Source: Gammaproteobacteria bacterium | Lineage (GTDB): Bacteria > Pseudomonadota > Gammaproteobacteria > Pseudomonadales > Cellvibrionaceae | Direction: 5' to 3' | DNA length: 64,000 bases | Assembly (NCBI GenBank): GCA_004172865.1 | Contig: SEBV01000001.1 | Span: forward strand, 186,001-250,000 | Shown here: in pieces, positions 28,935 to 38,545 of the stretch | Position numbering within the stretch: position 1 is the stretch's first letter | How the letters are laid out: each line of letters starts with the position of its first letter | Position numbers and translations under genes: made by a program | The notes under the pieces: generated by a model | Told to the model about the DNA's origin: nothing | The model's database searches: none | Seen by the model: the letters and a program-made list of their open reading frames with translations, nothing else

Positions 28935-31163
28935 ATGAAAGATACACTTGGTTATTTGCTTATTTTTGGATTGTCAGTGGGCCTAACTGGATGCGGTGGT
29001 GGAGGTGAATCAAAATCGCCACCCAATGAAATACCTTCTTCAGTTAGTTCGTCATCTGTAGCTACGACGTCGTCTTTATCGTCTTCACTATCATCGGCGG
29101 CTTCGTCTCCACTATCTTCCTCGGGAAATAGCTCTTCTGCCTCTTCAGTTGTGTCTACAAAAACAACTGCGCTGATTTCAGGCAATGTATTTTTAAAAGA
29201 TAGTAACGACAGCGACCTGTCTTTAGATTCAGCAGAGTCAGTCACAGTGAGTTTGTCGTTACTAAATGCTAAAGGTGACGTGCTTGCGACAAGTTCACCA
29301 AAATTAATTGATACGCTTTCAGCTACGCCAGAAAAAGGTGTGCCTTTTACGGCAGAAATTACGGCAAATGATGCCAAGACAATTGTCGTTATAGTATCAA
29401 AACCTGGCTTCAGTGATTTCGCGCGACGCGTTGAATTTTCATCGAACGTAGACTTAACGGCGACATTAAAAAAATTACAGGAACTTACCATTAACTCAAC
29501 AGAAGTCACGTCAATCTCTGGCAAGACTCTTGAAGGCTATAACGTCAGTGTTAATAATTCGGATGGCAATGAAGAAATTGTTAGCGGCAGCACTGGTGGA
29601 ATTGCAGACTTAAGTGTATCGATTCCGCAAACAGCATTACCTGCAGGCACATCCAGTGTCGATGTGAGTATGCAGGCATTTAACCCAAATAACCCGACGG
29701 AAGCACAAAGTTTTCCGGGTGCCTACCAAGATAGTACCGGCAATAAATTATTGTCCGTTGCGTTTAATTACACAGATGTAAAAACCGACGCTGGTGTTAG
29801 CTTGAAAAAAATTGCGCAGAAGACGCGTGACTCTCGCTTGCTTGCGGAAAAACAATCTGGCCAAGCTATTTCCCCCATGCAGTTTGCAAAACAAAACTCG
29901 CAAAAAACGGGTGTAGCTTCAGAGCCAGTTATTATTAATCGCAAAATTCCAACCGACTCCTGTTTATCCCTATCGCAATTAGGTGATGCCAACGCGACTC
30001 AAGCTGGTTTTCAAGTTCCTGTGTATACCTACAACACAACGAATGGTTTGTGGGATTTGTTGGGTTACGGAACTTTGTTTGATGAGAATGGAGTTTTAAT
30101 TGCTGCGGATCAAAAAGTATTTGATTGTTCGCAACATACTTATGTACTGGAAATTGAAGCCACTAATGAAATTTTCTTGAGCAATTGGTGGAATTTGGAT
30201 TATCCGTTGATATTCACCCAGCCCATTAAACTTTGCGCCGATTTAGAATTGCATAACGATTCTAATAAGCCTGTTGTTGGCAGTACTTTATATCTCACTG
30301 ATGACGACGATTCACGCAGCTTTTCTGCTGAAAGTTTTGTAAGTGATGCAAATGGTCGTGTGCATATTGAAGCTATTTCTTTGGATGGCGGCACTGATTT
30401 AACGGCGACTGCTTACACTTTTAATTCTTCCTTTTATTCTGGCTATACAGAAGTGCCCGTTAAATTATCTACCACCTGCAACATGAGTGCTCCGCCAGTA
30501 GTTGTGAATTTAATTATTCCTGAAATGTGTAAAGTGGATGGACGAGTGGTAAATGCATCCGGTTTACCTTTAGCGAAACATTATGTTATCGGTGCAGATT
30601 CTACCGCTGGCACAGCAATGCCTGGTTTTGCCTCTACCGATGCAGATGGTCACTACCAATTGTCATTGGAATGTAAGAAAAAATATCAGGTGATTGATGC
30701 TTATTCCTATGCATTTGGCGATCAAAGTGTAGCAACTGATTTCTCGGTGAACGTGAATGGCACGGCTGATCTATCTGAAGTCTCGGACAATAGTTCTGCG
30801 GCGGTGATGAAAGATCTGATATTTACTTCCAAGCCTATTGCCTATGTTTACCCAACAAGTGATTCATTAACTCAGGTAAGTTTATATGTGTTGTATGTTG
30901 GAACTGATTTCCCGTTGACCTATAATTTTTCGATAAAGGATAAAAATGCGGTGGTGCTTGGGCAATATTCCGGCACCGTGACTGCGGCTAATTTTAATCT
31001 GGAAGATGAATTTGGAAGCGGCTACGCTGAAATCAAAATTGATCATCATCTAACTGATGCGCAGATACAAGATCCTACCGGTTATACAGCGGTTGGTGAG
31101 ATTAAAGATTCAAAAGGTGTTACAACGCAAATCAATAGTATTTATCAGGGAGGCGAAAACTAA
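28935..31163 (+). CDS. Large polyserine-linker lipoprotein of unknown function
   Basis: 742 residues. Lipoprotein signal with lipobox GLTGC, then a GGGGES spacer and a Ser-rich linker of roughly 45 residues, as in surface lipoproteins of Cellvibrio relatives. The remainder resembles repeated beta-sandwich segments: an early region with ISGNVFLKDSNDSDLSLDSAESVTVSLSL style and later carboxypeptidase-regulatory-like segments (CKVDGRVVNASGLPLAKHYV). No catalytic motif is visible. Probably outer-membrane surface exposed. ATG at 28935 has an AAAGGA site; the longer frame from 28734 lacks a signal peptide. Confidence 0.7.
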   Translation: MKDTLGYLLIFGLSVGLTGCGGGGESKSPPNEIPSSVSSSSVATTSSLSSSLSSAASSPLSSSGNSSSASSVVSTKTTALISGNVFLKDSNDSDLSLDSAESVTVSLSLLNAKGDVLATSSPKLIDTLSATPEKGVPFTAEITANDAKTIVVIVSKPGFSDFARRVEFSSNVDLTATLKKLQELTINSTEVTSISGKTLEGYNVSVNNSDGNEEIVSGSTGGIADLSVSIPQTALPAGTSSVDVSMQAFNPNNPTEAQSFPGAYQDSTGNKLLSVAFNYTDVKTDAGVSLKKIAQKTRDSRLLAEKQSGQAISPMQFAKQNSQKTGVASEPVIINRKIPTDSCLSLSQLGDANATQAGFQVPVYTYNTTNGLWDLLGYGTLFDENGVLIAADQKVFDCSQHTYVLEIEATNEIFLSNWWNLDYPLIFTQPIKLCADLELHNDSNKPVVGSTLYLTDDDDSRSFSAESFVSDANGRVHIEAISLDGGTDLTATAYTFNSSFYSGYTEVPVKLSTTCNMSAPPVVVNLIIPEMCKVDGRVVNASGLPLAKHYVIGADSTAGTAMPGFASTDADGHYQLSLECKKKYQVIDAYSYAFGDQSVATDFSVNVNGTADLSEVSDNSSAAVMKDLIFTSKPIAYVYPTSDSLTQVSLYVLYVGTDFPLTYNFSIKDKNAVVLGQYSGTVTAANFNLEDEFGSGYAEIKIDHHLTDAQIQDPTGYTAVGEIKDSKGVTTQINSIYQGGEN

Positions 31164-31180
31164 TTTAGCAGAATTAGAAA

Positions 31181-31207
31181 ATGCGCGCTAAAAAGCGCGC
31201 ATTTTTT
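31181..31207. terminator. Terminator between convergent genes
   Basis: Perfect ATGCGCGCT/AGCGCGCAT hairpin (31181-31189 with 31194-31202) followed by a T run. Confidence 0.85.
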
Positions 31208-31245
31208 ATCCATTAATATTCAAAAGTTTGTAATTGGAATCTTTC

Positions 31246-32790
31246 TTAAGGTGTAACGAGCTTTTTAATTTTGGTTGCAGTTATTTCTGCACCAGACGTT
31301 TTGTAATTGTGATCGTAGAGGGCAGTTTCCCATGACCCGTAAATTGGGTTGGGAATTAAAAACCACTTAGTCCCCCAATAATCAGTAAAGCCATCCGCTA
31401 TTTTTACTCGCTCTTCCGGCGTTGTATAAGCTCCTGCTACAAAATCACCAAAGTCATCGCCTATCAATGCAAGAATTCTAAATTTTTCTGCAATAAATAA
31501 GCGTCGTGAACTTTTGTCCGATGTGTTCCAACCATTTTCATTTTTAGTTAATACGGTATCAATAGTGTTTGATAACGGCATTCCAAGCTTTTCGAGATTT
31601 GCGCGTGTATCAGTTTCTTGCGTTGCATCGCGATTGGTTACATAAAAAATGGTGATACCTTTGTTCGCCACATATTTTAAAAATTCGCTTGCTCCCGGCA
31701 CAGCTTTTGAGGCTTGCGATTTAGTCCATAGCGCCCAAGACGTGGGATCGTATTCGCTACGAGTTTTAATAAGTTGGGCTTGATAGGGAATATTATCTAA
31801 AACAGTTTCATCTATGTCCAGAATAATTGCGGGTGGAAGCGTGGTGTAATTACCTTTTTGTTCTGTAGCTGCCGTCCAGTTTTTTTGTCGAAATGCAATA
31901 TCAATGGCGTTATGAGCTTGTTGATAAGCGCTTGCTGCGAGCACGCGATATTCTGCAGAGGTTTGCATCCACACAACTGAGTTGAGCCGTTCATTGCTTT
32001 CATTTTGTGTTTTGACTTCGCTTTTCGCTTTTTCAACTTTTTGTGGACAATCAATAGGCTCGAATTTTTTGTTGTAACACACATACATTTCTATCCCGTA
32101 AAAACCGAGTTTTTTGTGCGCGAGCTTGGGGTTGTGTATGTCCATCCAGCGCGCAAGCTCGGCTTGATCAAGCTTCTCCGTCGGTGTTTTTAACGCGGAA
32201 AATAATACATGGGCTTTTTTAAAATATTTTACCGGTGAGGAAAAATCGCAGGCGCCATGTTTTTCCCATTCGCCTTGTAAAAGTTCGGCGCTGGGTGTCA
32301 TGCATAAAAAAGGTTTGATTTCCTTATAAGGTAATTGTGCAAGATCGCCTTTGCAAAAACGCGGATGCTTTTTAATGTCTGTGAGATCTTTGCATTCAGC
32401 TAGGGATATCCCATCGCAAGATGATGCCCAAAGCCCATGCACAACCCATTTAAATTGGTTGTTGCTAAAGCATTGCAACTTATTATGTTGCTCAAGTTGT
32501 TTTGCCTCAGCAGATTTTCCGTCGCTGTTTAACTTGGCGATATCATTCTGAATTTTTTGGCAATAATCTGGTGACCAGCTAAGCGCTAATTTGAAGTAAT
32601 CGTTATTGCCGGTTTTATTAATACCAAAAGGATCTTTGGTAACATCAAAATCATAATTGGTATCTGGCTCGGTGAGTATTTGACACGATTGCGCCAGAGA
32701 TAAATTACTTACTAACATCACTGCAAAAAATACGCACAATTTTTTGTAAATAATTTTTCGATTTTCAAAGCCCAAATGTGCAATTTTCAA
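31246..32790 (-). CDS. Secreted RNase T2 - e(P4)-type acid phosphatase fusion
   Basis: One uninterrupted chain of 514 residues with two enzymes. After a signal peptide (about 1-35) comes an RNase T2 domain: FKLALSWSPDYC, active-site segment I VVHGLW (118-121 for HGLW) and segment II EWEKHGAC (174-181), with many Cys for disulfides. From about residue 270 a class B/e(P4) HAD phosphatase follows, with the catalytic DIDET at 325-329, then VTNRD and a GDDFGDF motif. RNase T2 leaves 3'-phosphates, which the second domain could remove, giving free nucleosides. TTG at 32790 with AAAAGG upstream gives the signal peptide; the longer frame would run into puuE. Lies 55 bp after puuE, same strand. Confidence 0.88.
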   Translation of the reverse strand: MKIAHLGFENRKIIYKKLCVFFAVMLVSNLSLAQSCQILTEPDTNYDFDVTKDPFGINKTGNNDYFKLALSWSPDYCQKIQNDIAKLNSDGKSAEAKQLEQHNKLQCFSNNQFKWVVHGLWASSCDGISLAECKDLTDIKKHPRFCKGDLAQLPYKEIKPFLCMTPSAELLQGEWEKHGACDFSSPVKYFKKAHVLFSALKTPTEKLDQAELARWMDIHNPKLAHKKLGFYGIEMYVCYNKKFEPIDCPQKVEKAKSEVKTQNESNERLNSVVWMQTSAEYRVLAASAYQQAHNAIDIAFRQKNWTAATEQKGNYTTLPPAIILDIDETVLDNIPYQAQLIKTRSEYDPTSWALWTKSQASKAVPGASEFLKYVANKGITIFYVTNRDATQETDTRANLEKLGMPLSNTIDTVLTKNENGWNTSDKSSRRLFIAEKFRILALIGDDFGDFVAGAYTTPEERVKIADGFTDYWGTKWFLIPNPIYGSWETALYDHNYKTSGAEITATKIKKLVTP

Positions 32791-32845
32791 TTGCTTATAC
32801 CTTTTGTTAACTGTTAAACGAAGTGATTTTGTAGAGGGAATGCAA

Positions 32846-33769
32846 TTAATTTTTTGGGTAATGTTCTTTATGCCAATGCTGCGCAATTGCGTCGCGTCGG
32901 CATATCCACACATCCTGATGGCTCAAAATATATTGCATAAAACGTTCGAGAGATTGAATGCGTCCTGGTCTGCCGATAATGCGGCAATGCAATCCAATAT
33001 TCATCATCTTGGGTGCAGTTTCACCTTCGGCATAAAGTGCATCGAAACAATCTTTTAAATAGGTATAAAACTGGTCGCCGCTGTTAAAACCTTGCGGCGC
33101 AGCAAAACGCATATCGTTGCTGTCGAGCGTGTAGGGAATAATCAGGTGCGGCTTGCCGTAGTCGTGCGTCCAGTAGGGCAAATCGTCGGCGTAAGAATCT
33201 GAATCATAAAGAAAGCCGCCTTGTTCGATGACCAGTGCTCGAGTGTTAGGGCTATCGCGCCCCGTGTACCAACCTAATGGTCGCGAACCCGTTACGCGTT
33301 TGTGAATTTCTATGGCTTTGCGGATTTGCTCGCGCTCAACTGCGGGCGCCATAAATTGATGATCAATCCAGCGGTATCCGTGGCTCGCAATTTCCCAGTC
33401 CGCTTGCAACATCGCAGCAACCACTTCCGGGTTGCGCTCCAGCGCCATAGCCACGCCATAAACAGTTGCCGGTAATTGATACTTTTGGAATAGGCGATGC
33501 AACCGCCAAAAACCAGCGCGGCTGCCATATTCATAAAGCGATTCCATACTCATATGGCGCGCTTCAAATGCGCGTGCGCCGATGATTTCTGAAAGAAAGG
33601 TTTCGGATGCAGCATCGCCATGCAGCACACAGTTCTCGGCACCTTCTTCATAGTTAATGACAAATTGCACCGCAATCCGTGCGCCGCCAGGCCAATTAGC
33701 ATGGGGAGGGTTTGCGCCGTAACCAATCATGTCACGTGGGTAGGTGGAAGGTACTTTTGCATCGCTCAT
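32846..33769 (-). CDS. puuE: Allantoinase (polysaccharide deacetylase-like, PuuE type)
   Basis: 307 residues. Cofactor-light allantoinase related to polysaccharide deacetylases, distinct from the amidohydrolase AllB. It opens (S)-allantoin to allantoate. Signature segments: YPRDMIGYGANPPHANWPGGARIAVQFVINYEEGAE at the N-terminus, RAGFWRLHRLF, and ASHGYRWIDHQ. No signal peptide, so cytoplasmic. Fits with PuuD, UraH and UraD at the right end and with allantoate amidohydrolase at 46.5 kb. Confidence 0.92.
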   Translation of the reverse strand: MSDAKVPSTYPRDMIGYGANPPHANWPGGARIAVQFVINYEEGAENCVLHGDAASETFLSEIIGARAFEARHMSMESLYEYGSRAGFWRLHRLFQKYQLPATVYGVAMALERNPEVVAAMLQADWEIASHGYRWIDHQFMAPAVEREQIRKAIEIHKRVTGSRPLGWYTGRDSPNTRALVIEQGGFLYDSDSYADDLPYWTHDYGKPHLIIPYTLDSNDMRFAAPQGFNSGDQFYTYLKDCFDALYAEGETAPKMMNIGLHCRIIGRPGRIQSLERFMQYILSHQDVWICRRDAIAQHWHKEHYPKN

Positions 33770-34097
33770 AAAAATTATTGCCCGATCTTTGAAATCTTAA
33801 GGTTATGTGATGAACACAAGAGTAGTAAGAATAGTTGTCATTGCAGTTTCAATACTTTCATAAATGTTACAAATTCTGTGCCACCGCCCAAGGTTGTGTG
33901 CGACGGTAAATTTGCTGTAAATCCGCAATATTACTGGGCAAAAATAGGTTGGCTGCACCATCAATAAACAAATCTCGACCATTTGGACAAGTTATTGGCC
34001 GGTAGTTAAAGGTCTAGCGGCTGGTATCACTATTGCATTGGGTTCATGGTCACTATCCCTCTTCCTTATTAATACTTCTTTACAGTGTGGGCTTCCT
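33770..34097. other. Divergent intergenic region puuE / ADA-like gene
   Basis: 328 bp holding the promoters of two divergent purine genes. I see no convincing -10/-35 pair, palindrome or riboswitch. Confidence 0.4.
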
Positions 34098-35555
34098 ATG
34101 TCTTTTTTTTCGTCTTTAAGAGTACGTTTTGCATTGCCATGGTTAATAAGCCTGTGCATTTTTGGTACCGCGATAAATGCATCTGCAGTTACCAATAATG
34201 ATTGGTTTGAAAAATTTAAAGCCACTGCGACCAATGACGAACTTTACAAATTTTTATATGCCATGCCCAAAGGTGGCGATTTACATAATCATATTAGCGG
34301 CGCAGTTTTATCGGGCTGGTGGTATGACCTTGCGTTGGGCCAAGCAAAATACGGTTACCGTTTTTACACCAAAGTAAAAATTAATAATTGCAAACCTTAC
34401 GGTGTTAATGAGTTTGGTCGTCGCCCTTATTATCTTTTATTTAATACGATCCTCGAATCCAATTTTAACAAATTACCTGAGTGTGAAAAATCGGAATACA
34501 AATCATTAAATTTATTAACGGCAGAAGAAAAAACCGCATGGCTTGAAAGTTTACGATTGGACAAGCCCTATGAAGGGCGCGATGAATTTTTCCAAACTCA
34601 TTGGCAACGTATGGATCAATTAACCGACAGCCCTTACATGATGGCTGAAATGCTCTACCAAAACATGAAAGCCTTTGGCGATGAAGGATTGATTTATTTA
34701 GAAACGATGATGGACGGTAGCGGCTATTCTGATCCCGAAGGAAACCCTATTCCAAACGATACCGCCATTGAAATATTTCGTAAGCGACTTGCCCAACCAG
34801 ATGCAAAAGCCACTGGCGTTACCGTGCGTATGCAGGAATCTATACTGCGTTTCCTGCCCAATGCTGAGCAGCAACTCATCGATGCTTACGAGCTTGTTTC
34901 CAAGCATCGCGACCTTTATGTGGCAGTCAATATGGTAGGTCGTGAAGACAACGACAAAGGCCATCCATTACGTTTTGTAAAAACACTGCGCGAGTTGCGC
35001 CACAAATACAATAACGTGCGTTTATCTATTCACGCTGGCGAGGTAGATGAACCAAGCACACATATTCGCAATACTTTAATGATGGGTGCAGATCGTATCG
35101 GTCATGGCGTAGATTTAATTACCGATGAAGATTTAATGCGTCAATTGCGTCACGGCCCTTACATGATTGAAATAAATTTAATTTCTAATTTAATGCTCGA
35201 ATATGTAAGCGATTATTCCAAGCATCCATTTCCAGAATATTTACGCATTGGTGTTCCGGTTGCGCTCTCGACCGATGATCGTGGTATGTGGGATTCGAAT
35301 CTTACCGACGAGTTTTTTGTCGCCGTAAAAGAATTTAATTTGTCGTGGGATGAAATACTTTTGCTCAGCAGAAATTCGCTGCAATATGGATTTATGGAAG
35401 ATGATGTGAAAGCGCAATTGTTAAAAACCTACAATGCTCGCATCAATAAATTTGAGCAAGGTTTTGCGAGCAGTGGTGCAAACAGTTTTAAAAATTCAAA
35501 ACCAGTTTCTTACAGTTTTACGTGCAAGCATTATTCAATGTGTTCGTATAACTAA
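34098..35555 (+). CDS. Exported adenosine deaminase-like protein (ADGF/CECR1-like)
   Basis: 485 residues from ATG at 34098, with a signal peptide (LPWLISLCIFGTAINASA). Metal and catalytic motifs of the ADA family: GDLHNHISGAVL (HxH), SIHAGE, RIGHGVDL and STDD. The protein is much longer than cytosolic ADA (about 340 residues), with extra N-terminal sequence, like secreted growth-factor-type deaminases. It would convert adenosine to inosine in the periplasm or outside, just after the RNase/phosphatase releases nucleosides. Substrate is inferred. Confidence 0.82.
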   Translation: MSFFSSLRVRFALPWLISLCIFGTAINASAVTNNDWFEKFKATATNDELYKFLYAMPKGGDLHNHISGAVLSGWWYDLALGQAKYGYRFYTKVKINNCKPYGVNEFGRRPYYLLFNTILESNFNKLPECEKSEYKSLNLLTAEEKTAWLESLRLDKPYEGRDEFFQTHWQRMDQLTDSPYMMAEMLYQNMKAFGDEGLIYLETMMDGSGYSDPEGNPIPNDTAIEIFRKRLAQPDAKATGVTVRMQESILRFLPNAEQQLIDAYELVSKHRDLYVAVNMVGREDNDKGHPLRFVKTLRELRHKYNNVRLSIHAGEVDEPSTHIRNTLMMGADRIGHGVDLITDEDLMRQLRHGPYMIEINLISNLMLEYVSDYSKHPFPEYLRIGVPVALSTDDRGMWDSNLTDEFFVAVKEFNLSWDEILLLSRNSLQYGFMEDDVKAQLLKTYNARINKFEQGFASSGANSFKNSKPVSYSFTCKHYSMCSYN

Positions 35556-35570
35556 CTCTTAAACGGAAAT

Positions 35571-35620
35571 TGCGCCATGCGACATATTGGTTCAACTCGT
35601 GGTGCATGGCGCATTATTTT
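35571..35620 (+). terminator. Terminator after the exported ADA-like gene
   Basis: TGCGCCATGC pairs with GCATGGCGCA (35571-35580 with 35604-35613), then TTATTTT. The remaining gap to the receptor gene (to 35851) holds a further imperfect hairpin (CCTTATCCAGC/GCTGGATGGATAAGG, about 35652-35692) and presumably the receptor promoter. Confidence 0.65.
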
Positions 35621-35851
35621 GCATCGATAATTCAGATTTTATAACCTTATCCAGCTCACCTAAAAATGCTTTTTGGCTGGATGGATAAGGGTTTTAACCC
35701 CGCTTCATACCTCCTAACTTGATGATAAATAACATAATTTAATTTGCCTTCGTAAAAACGTAACCATTTAGACAGGAAATGGCATACCGCTTGCAAACTC
35801 CAGCTCAGTTGTTAGGCACTTATTATTAGACACACTCGGAGTTCACAGGCT

Positions 35852-38248
35852 ATGACCATACATGATTGTTTTACACGTAAGAAACTTGCCCTGGCAATTA
35901 GCCTTGGTTGTGCGATGGCCGCGTCAAGTGCCTTCGCCGAAGATGCAGCTGCGATAGATGAAGTGGTTGTTACTGCAGACAAAATGGGTTTGATGAATGA
36001 GAAAGCGAAATCAGTTTTCGGTTTTGATAAATCCATTCTCGAAACACCACGCAGCGTAACTACTGTTAGTTCGAAAATGATGGAAAGTTACAACATTACT
36101 GACATCGACGATTTGGTGTTGGTGTCTCCTGGTGCGTTTACCCAATCCTTCTTTGGTGTTGCAGGTTCGTTGGATGTGCGCGGTACCCCCGGTGAAGTTT
36201 ACTTCCGTGGTATGCGTCGTGTGAACAACCCTGGTAACTACCCAACGCCAATCGGTGCTTCCGACAGTATCGATATTGTGCGTGGCCCGGCGTCACCAAT
36301 TTACGGCCCTTCTAAAATCGGTGGTTACCTCAACTTCGAACCCAAGTCTGCACGTGTAGAAGAATCAGGTAAATTTTTGAATGCACCTGAAGGTCAGATT
36401 ACTTTCACACGTGGTAGCTGGGATAAGAATGTATTGACTGCTGAAGTTGGCGGCCCAGGAAAAATTGGCGATAAAGATTTAGGTTATTACATTTACGCTG
36501 AGACAGAAAATTCTGGTAGTTACTACGACAATTCCGGTACCGACCAAAATATTTTGCAAGCGTCCTTTGATCTCGATATTTCTGATTCAACCAAAATTGA
36601 ATTCGGTGGAATGTATCAAGAATTCGACGGCAACCAGGTTGCAGGTTGGAACCGTCTCACACAGGATTTAATTGATAACGGTACTTATATTACGGGATCA
36701 CCAACATCAGTAGACACCAGCGGTGATGGTTACAACTCCATAGCAGAATACAGTGCATGGAAAGATACTTTTACAAAAAGTAATTTCTTTGTACCTATGT
36801 CAACTGCAACCAATGGCAGTTTAGATCCAGCTTGGGCGTTGCAAAATCCTGGCACCGCGAAATTAAAAGGCAATCAAACATTAGTTGCCGAAGAAGATCA
36901 GTTGAAAACTAAAGTCACTACTTTATATTTCGATGTGAAGCATGAGTTCAACGAAGACTTTTCTGTTACCAACAAAGCTTTTTATGAAAAGTTAAAAAAC
37001 ATTAATGAAAACGCTTACGGTTTCTCACAGTTTGTAGATACCTACGCGTTTGAAGACCAAGTGGTATTTGCACTTAAAGCTGACCATGCCGATTGGTTGA
37101 AAGCGAATTACCAATTTTCGCCAAGCTATCGCTACACCGACTTTCAACAAGGTGATGATTTCAATTACGAATATTTTGACCGTCGCGATTTAACCAAGCC
37201 ATCATCTGCAATTGACCGCAAATTATTGGCGACTGTTACCGATTCTGATTATTCAAATTACTTAGTGGGTAATTTCACAGACTACGGTTTGGCATTTTTG
37301 GCAGACTATACCATCGCTGAAAAAATTGGTTTGTTGTTAGGCGCTCGTTATGACTACCTGGATATGGAAAGCCATTCTGTTGCTGCGAAGTTGGAAGATC
37401 CAACATCAGCTTCAGCCGCGAGTGATGACGACCACGGTGTGTCATGGACTGCAAGTTTGTCCTACACCACACCATTCGGTTTAATTCCCTATGTAACCAG
37501 ATCTAAACAAGCAACCATCGTAATGGGCCAAGGTTCAGAAATTGCTCCTTCTTTAATTGCCAGTGGCGATGCGATTGCTGATTCAACCTTGAAAGAAATT
37601 GGTGTGAAAGGCAGCTACTTTAAAGAGCGTTTATTCTTCACTGCAGATTACTTTGATCAAACTCGTACCAACTATTCTGCGCAAGACCAAGTGAGTAACA
37701 ACACCACTGAAAGTAAAGGTTATGAGTTGGAAGGTCGTTTCTTGTTGAGTGAAAACTTCACTGTTACTACTGCATTTACTCACTTAGAAATTCTTAACTT
37801 AACGGCAAGAAAAAGCGGAACGCAATTTGGTTTTGCGGGTGCCGGTGACTTGACTGGTGTAACTGATCCTTCATTGTTCTACGGTTATGTAATGCAAGGT
37901 TTGACCTTGGTTGGTGATGATAGCGCTTCAGAAAAATCCGGTATTCCAAAAAATATGGTTAGCCTTACAGGTGCTTACAATTTTGGAAATGGTTTTAGTG
38001 TAACGGCAAGTAGTGTTCATGCTGAATCCACTTACTCAGGTTTCTCTAAAGCAATTAAATTGCCAGCTTACACACTCTTCAACGCCGGTATTACTTACGC
38101 TACCGATACCTGGAGTTTGAGTTTGCAAGGTAAAAACTTAACAGACGAACGTTACTTCCGTTCTAACTTCCCGGATCTTTTTGGTAGCACCATCGTATTG
38201 CCAGAATTACCACGCAGTTTCGTGGCGAAGTTAGGAATGAAGTTCTAA
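35852..38248 (+). CDS. TonB-dependent outer-membrane receptor
   Basis: 798 residues with signal peptide ending ASSAFA. A plug domain begins with the TonB-box-like DEVVVTA, then TPRSVTTVS and SIDIVRGPASPIYG. A beta-barrel follows, with NLTDERYFR and a terminal LGMKF. Barrel-type receptors import large or scarce substrates using proton-motive force. Its place between the exported deaminase and a NUP-type lipoprotein suggests uptake of nucleosides, nucleotides or purine bases, but ligand specificity cannot be read directly. Confidence 0.9.
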   Translation: MTIHDCFTRKKLALAISLGCAMAASSAFAEDAAAIDEVVVTADKMGLMNEKAKSVFGFDKSILETPRSVTTVSSKMMESYNITDIDDLVLVSPGAFTQSFFGVAGSLDVRGTPGEVYFRGMRRVNNPGNYPTPIGASDSIDIVRGPASPIYGPSKIGGYLNFEPKSARVEESGKFLNAPEGQITFTRGSWDKNVLTAEVGGPGKIGDKDLGYYIYAETENSGSYYDNSGTDQNILQASFDLDISDSTKIEFGGMYQEFDGNQVAGWNRLTQDLIDNGTYITGSPTSVDTSGDGYNSIAEYSAWKDTFTKSNFFVPMSTATNGSLDPAWALQNPGTAKLKGNQTLVAEEDQLKTKVTTLYFDVKHEFNEDFSVTNKAFYEKLKNINENAYGFSQFVDTYAFEDQVVFALKADHADWLKANYQFSPSYRYTDFQQGDDFNYEYFDRRDLTKPSSAIDRKLLATVTDSDYSNYLVGNFTDYGLAFLADYTIAEKIGLLLGARYDYLDMESHSVAAKLEDPTSASAASDDDHGVSWTASLSYTTPFGLIPYVTRSKQATIVMGQGSEIAPSLIASGDAIADSTLKEIGVKGSYFKERLFFTADYFDQTRTNYSAQDQVSNNTTESKGYELEGRFLLSENFTVTTAFTHLEILNLTARKSGTQFGFAGAGDLTGVTDPSLFYGYVMQGLTLVGDDSASEKSGIPKNMVSLTGAYNFGNGFSVTASSVHAESTYSGFSKAIKLPAYTLFNAGITYATDTWSLSLQGKNLTDERYFRSNFPDLFGSTIVLPELPRSFVAKLGMKF

Positions 38249-38479
38249 TTGCTTTGATGTAAATGTTTGTTGTTTGATGAAGATTGTATAGGGGTTCCGC
38301 GATGTGGTGCCCCTGTACAACACCCTAATCCTTCATGATCCATATCTTTGCACATGAAGTTGATAATGAATTTTTATTAATGGCTACAGCGGTCTAACTA
38401 AGAATGTAGTGGTTAATGTTTTTATGTTGTAAATGTTTTTGTTGTGCTTGCTTTACCGTTCGTCTTCTCGTCCTCCTTT

Positions 38480-38545
38480 GCCGCCAGCACTGCAATTCTT
38501 GCTGAACACTTAATAGCCTGAATCGCAGTGCTTGGTGGCTTTTTT
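38480..38545 (+). terminator. Strong terminator or attenuator upstream of the NUP gene
   Basis: GCCGCCAGCACTGCAATTC (38480-38498) pairs imperfectly with GAATCGCAGTGCTTGGTGGC (38520-38539), and a run of T follows. It is 230 bp after the receptor stop but only about 75 bp before the NUP start codon, so attenuation of the NUP gene is as plausible as termination of the receptor transcript. Confidence 0.65.

Noticed and set aside
32791-32913. N-terminal extension of the RNase/phosphatase frame
   Set aside because: It overlaps the puuE 3' end, precedes the signal peptide and lacks a ribosome site; TTG at 32790 is better placed.
33770-34097. Purine riboswitch in the puuE/ADA gap
   Set aside because: The conserved three-way-junction core of the purine riboswitch was not seen.
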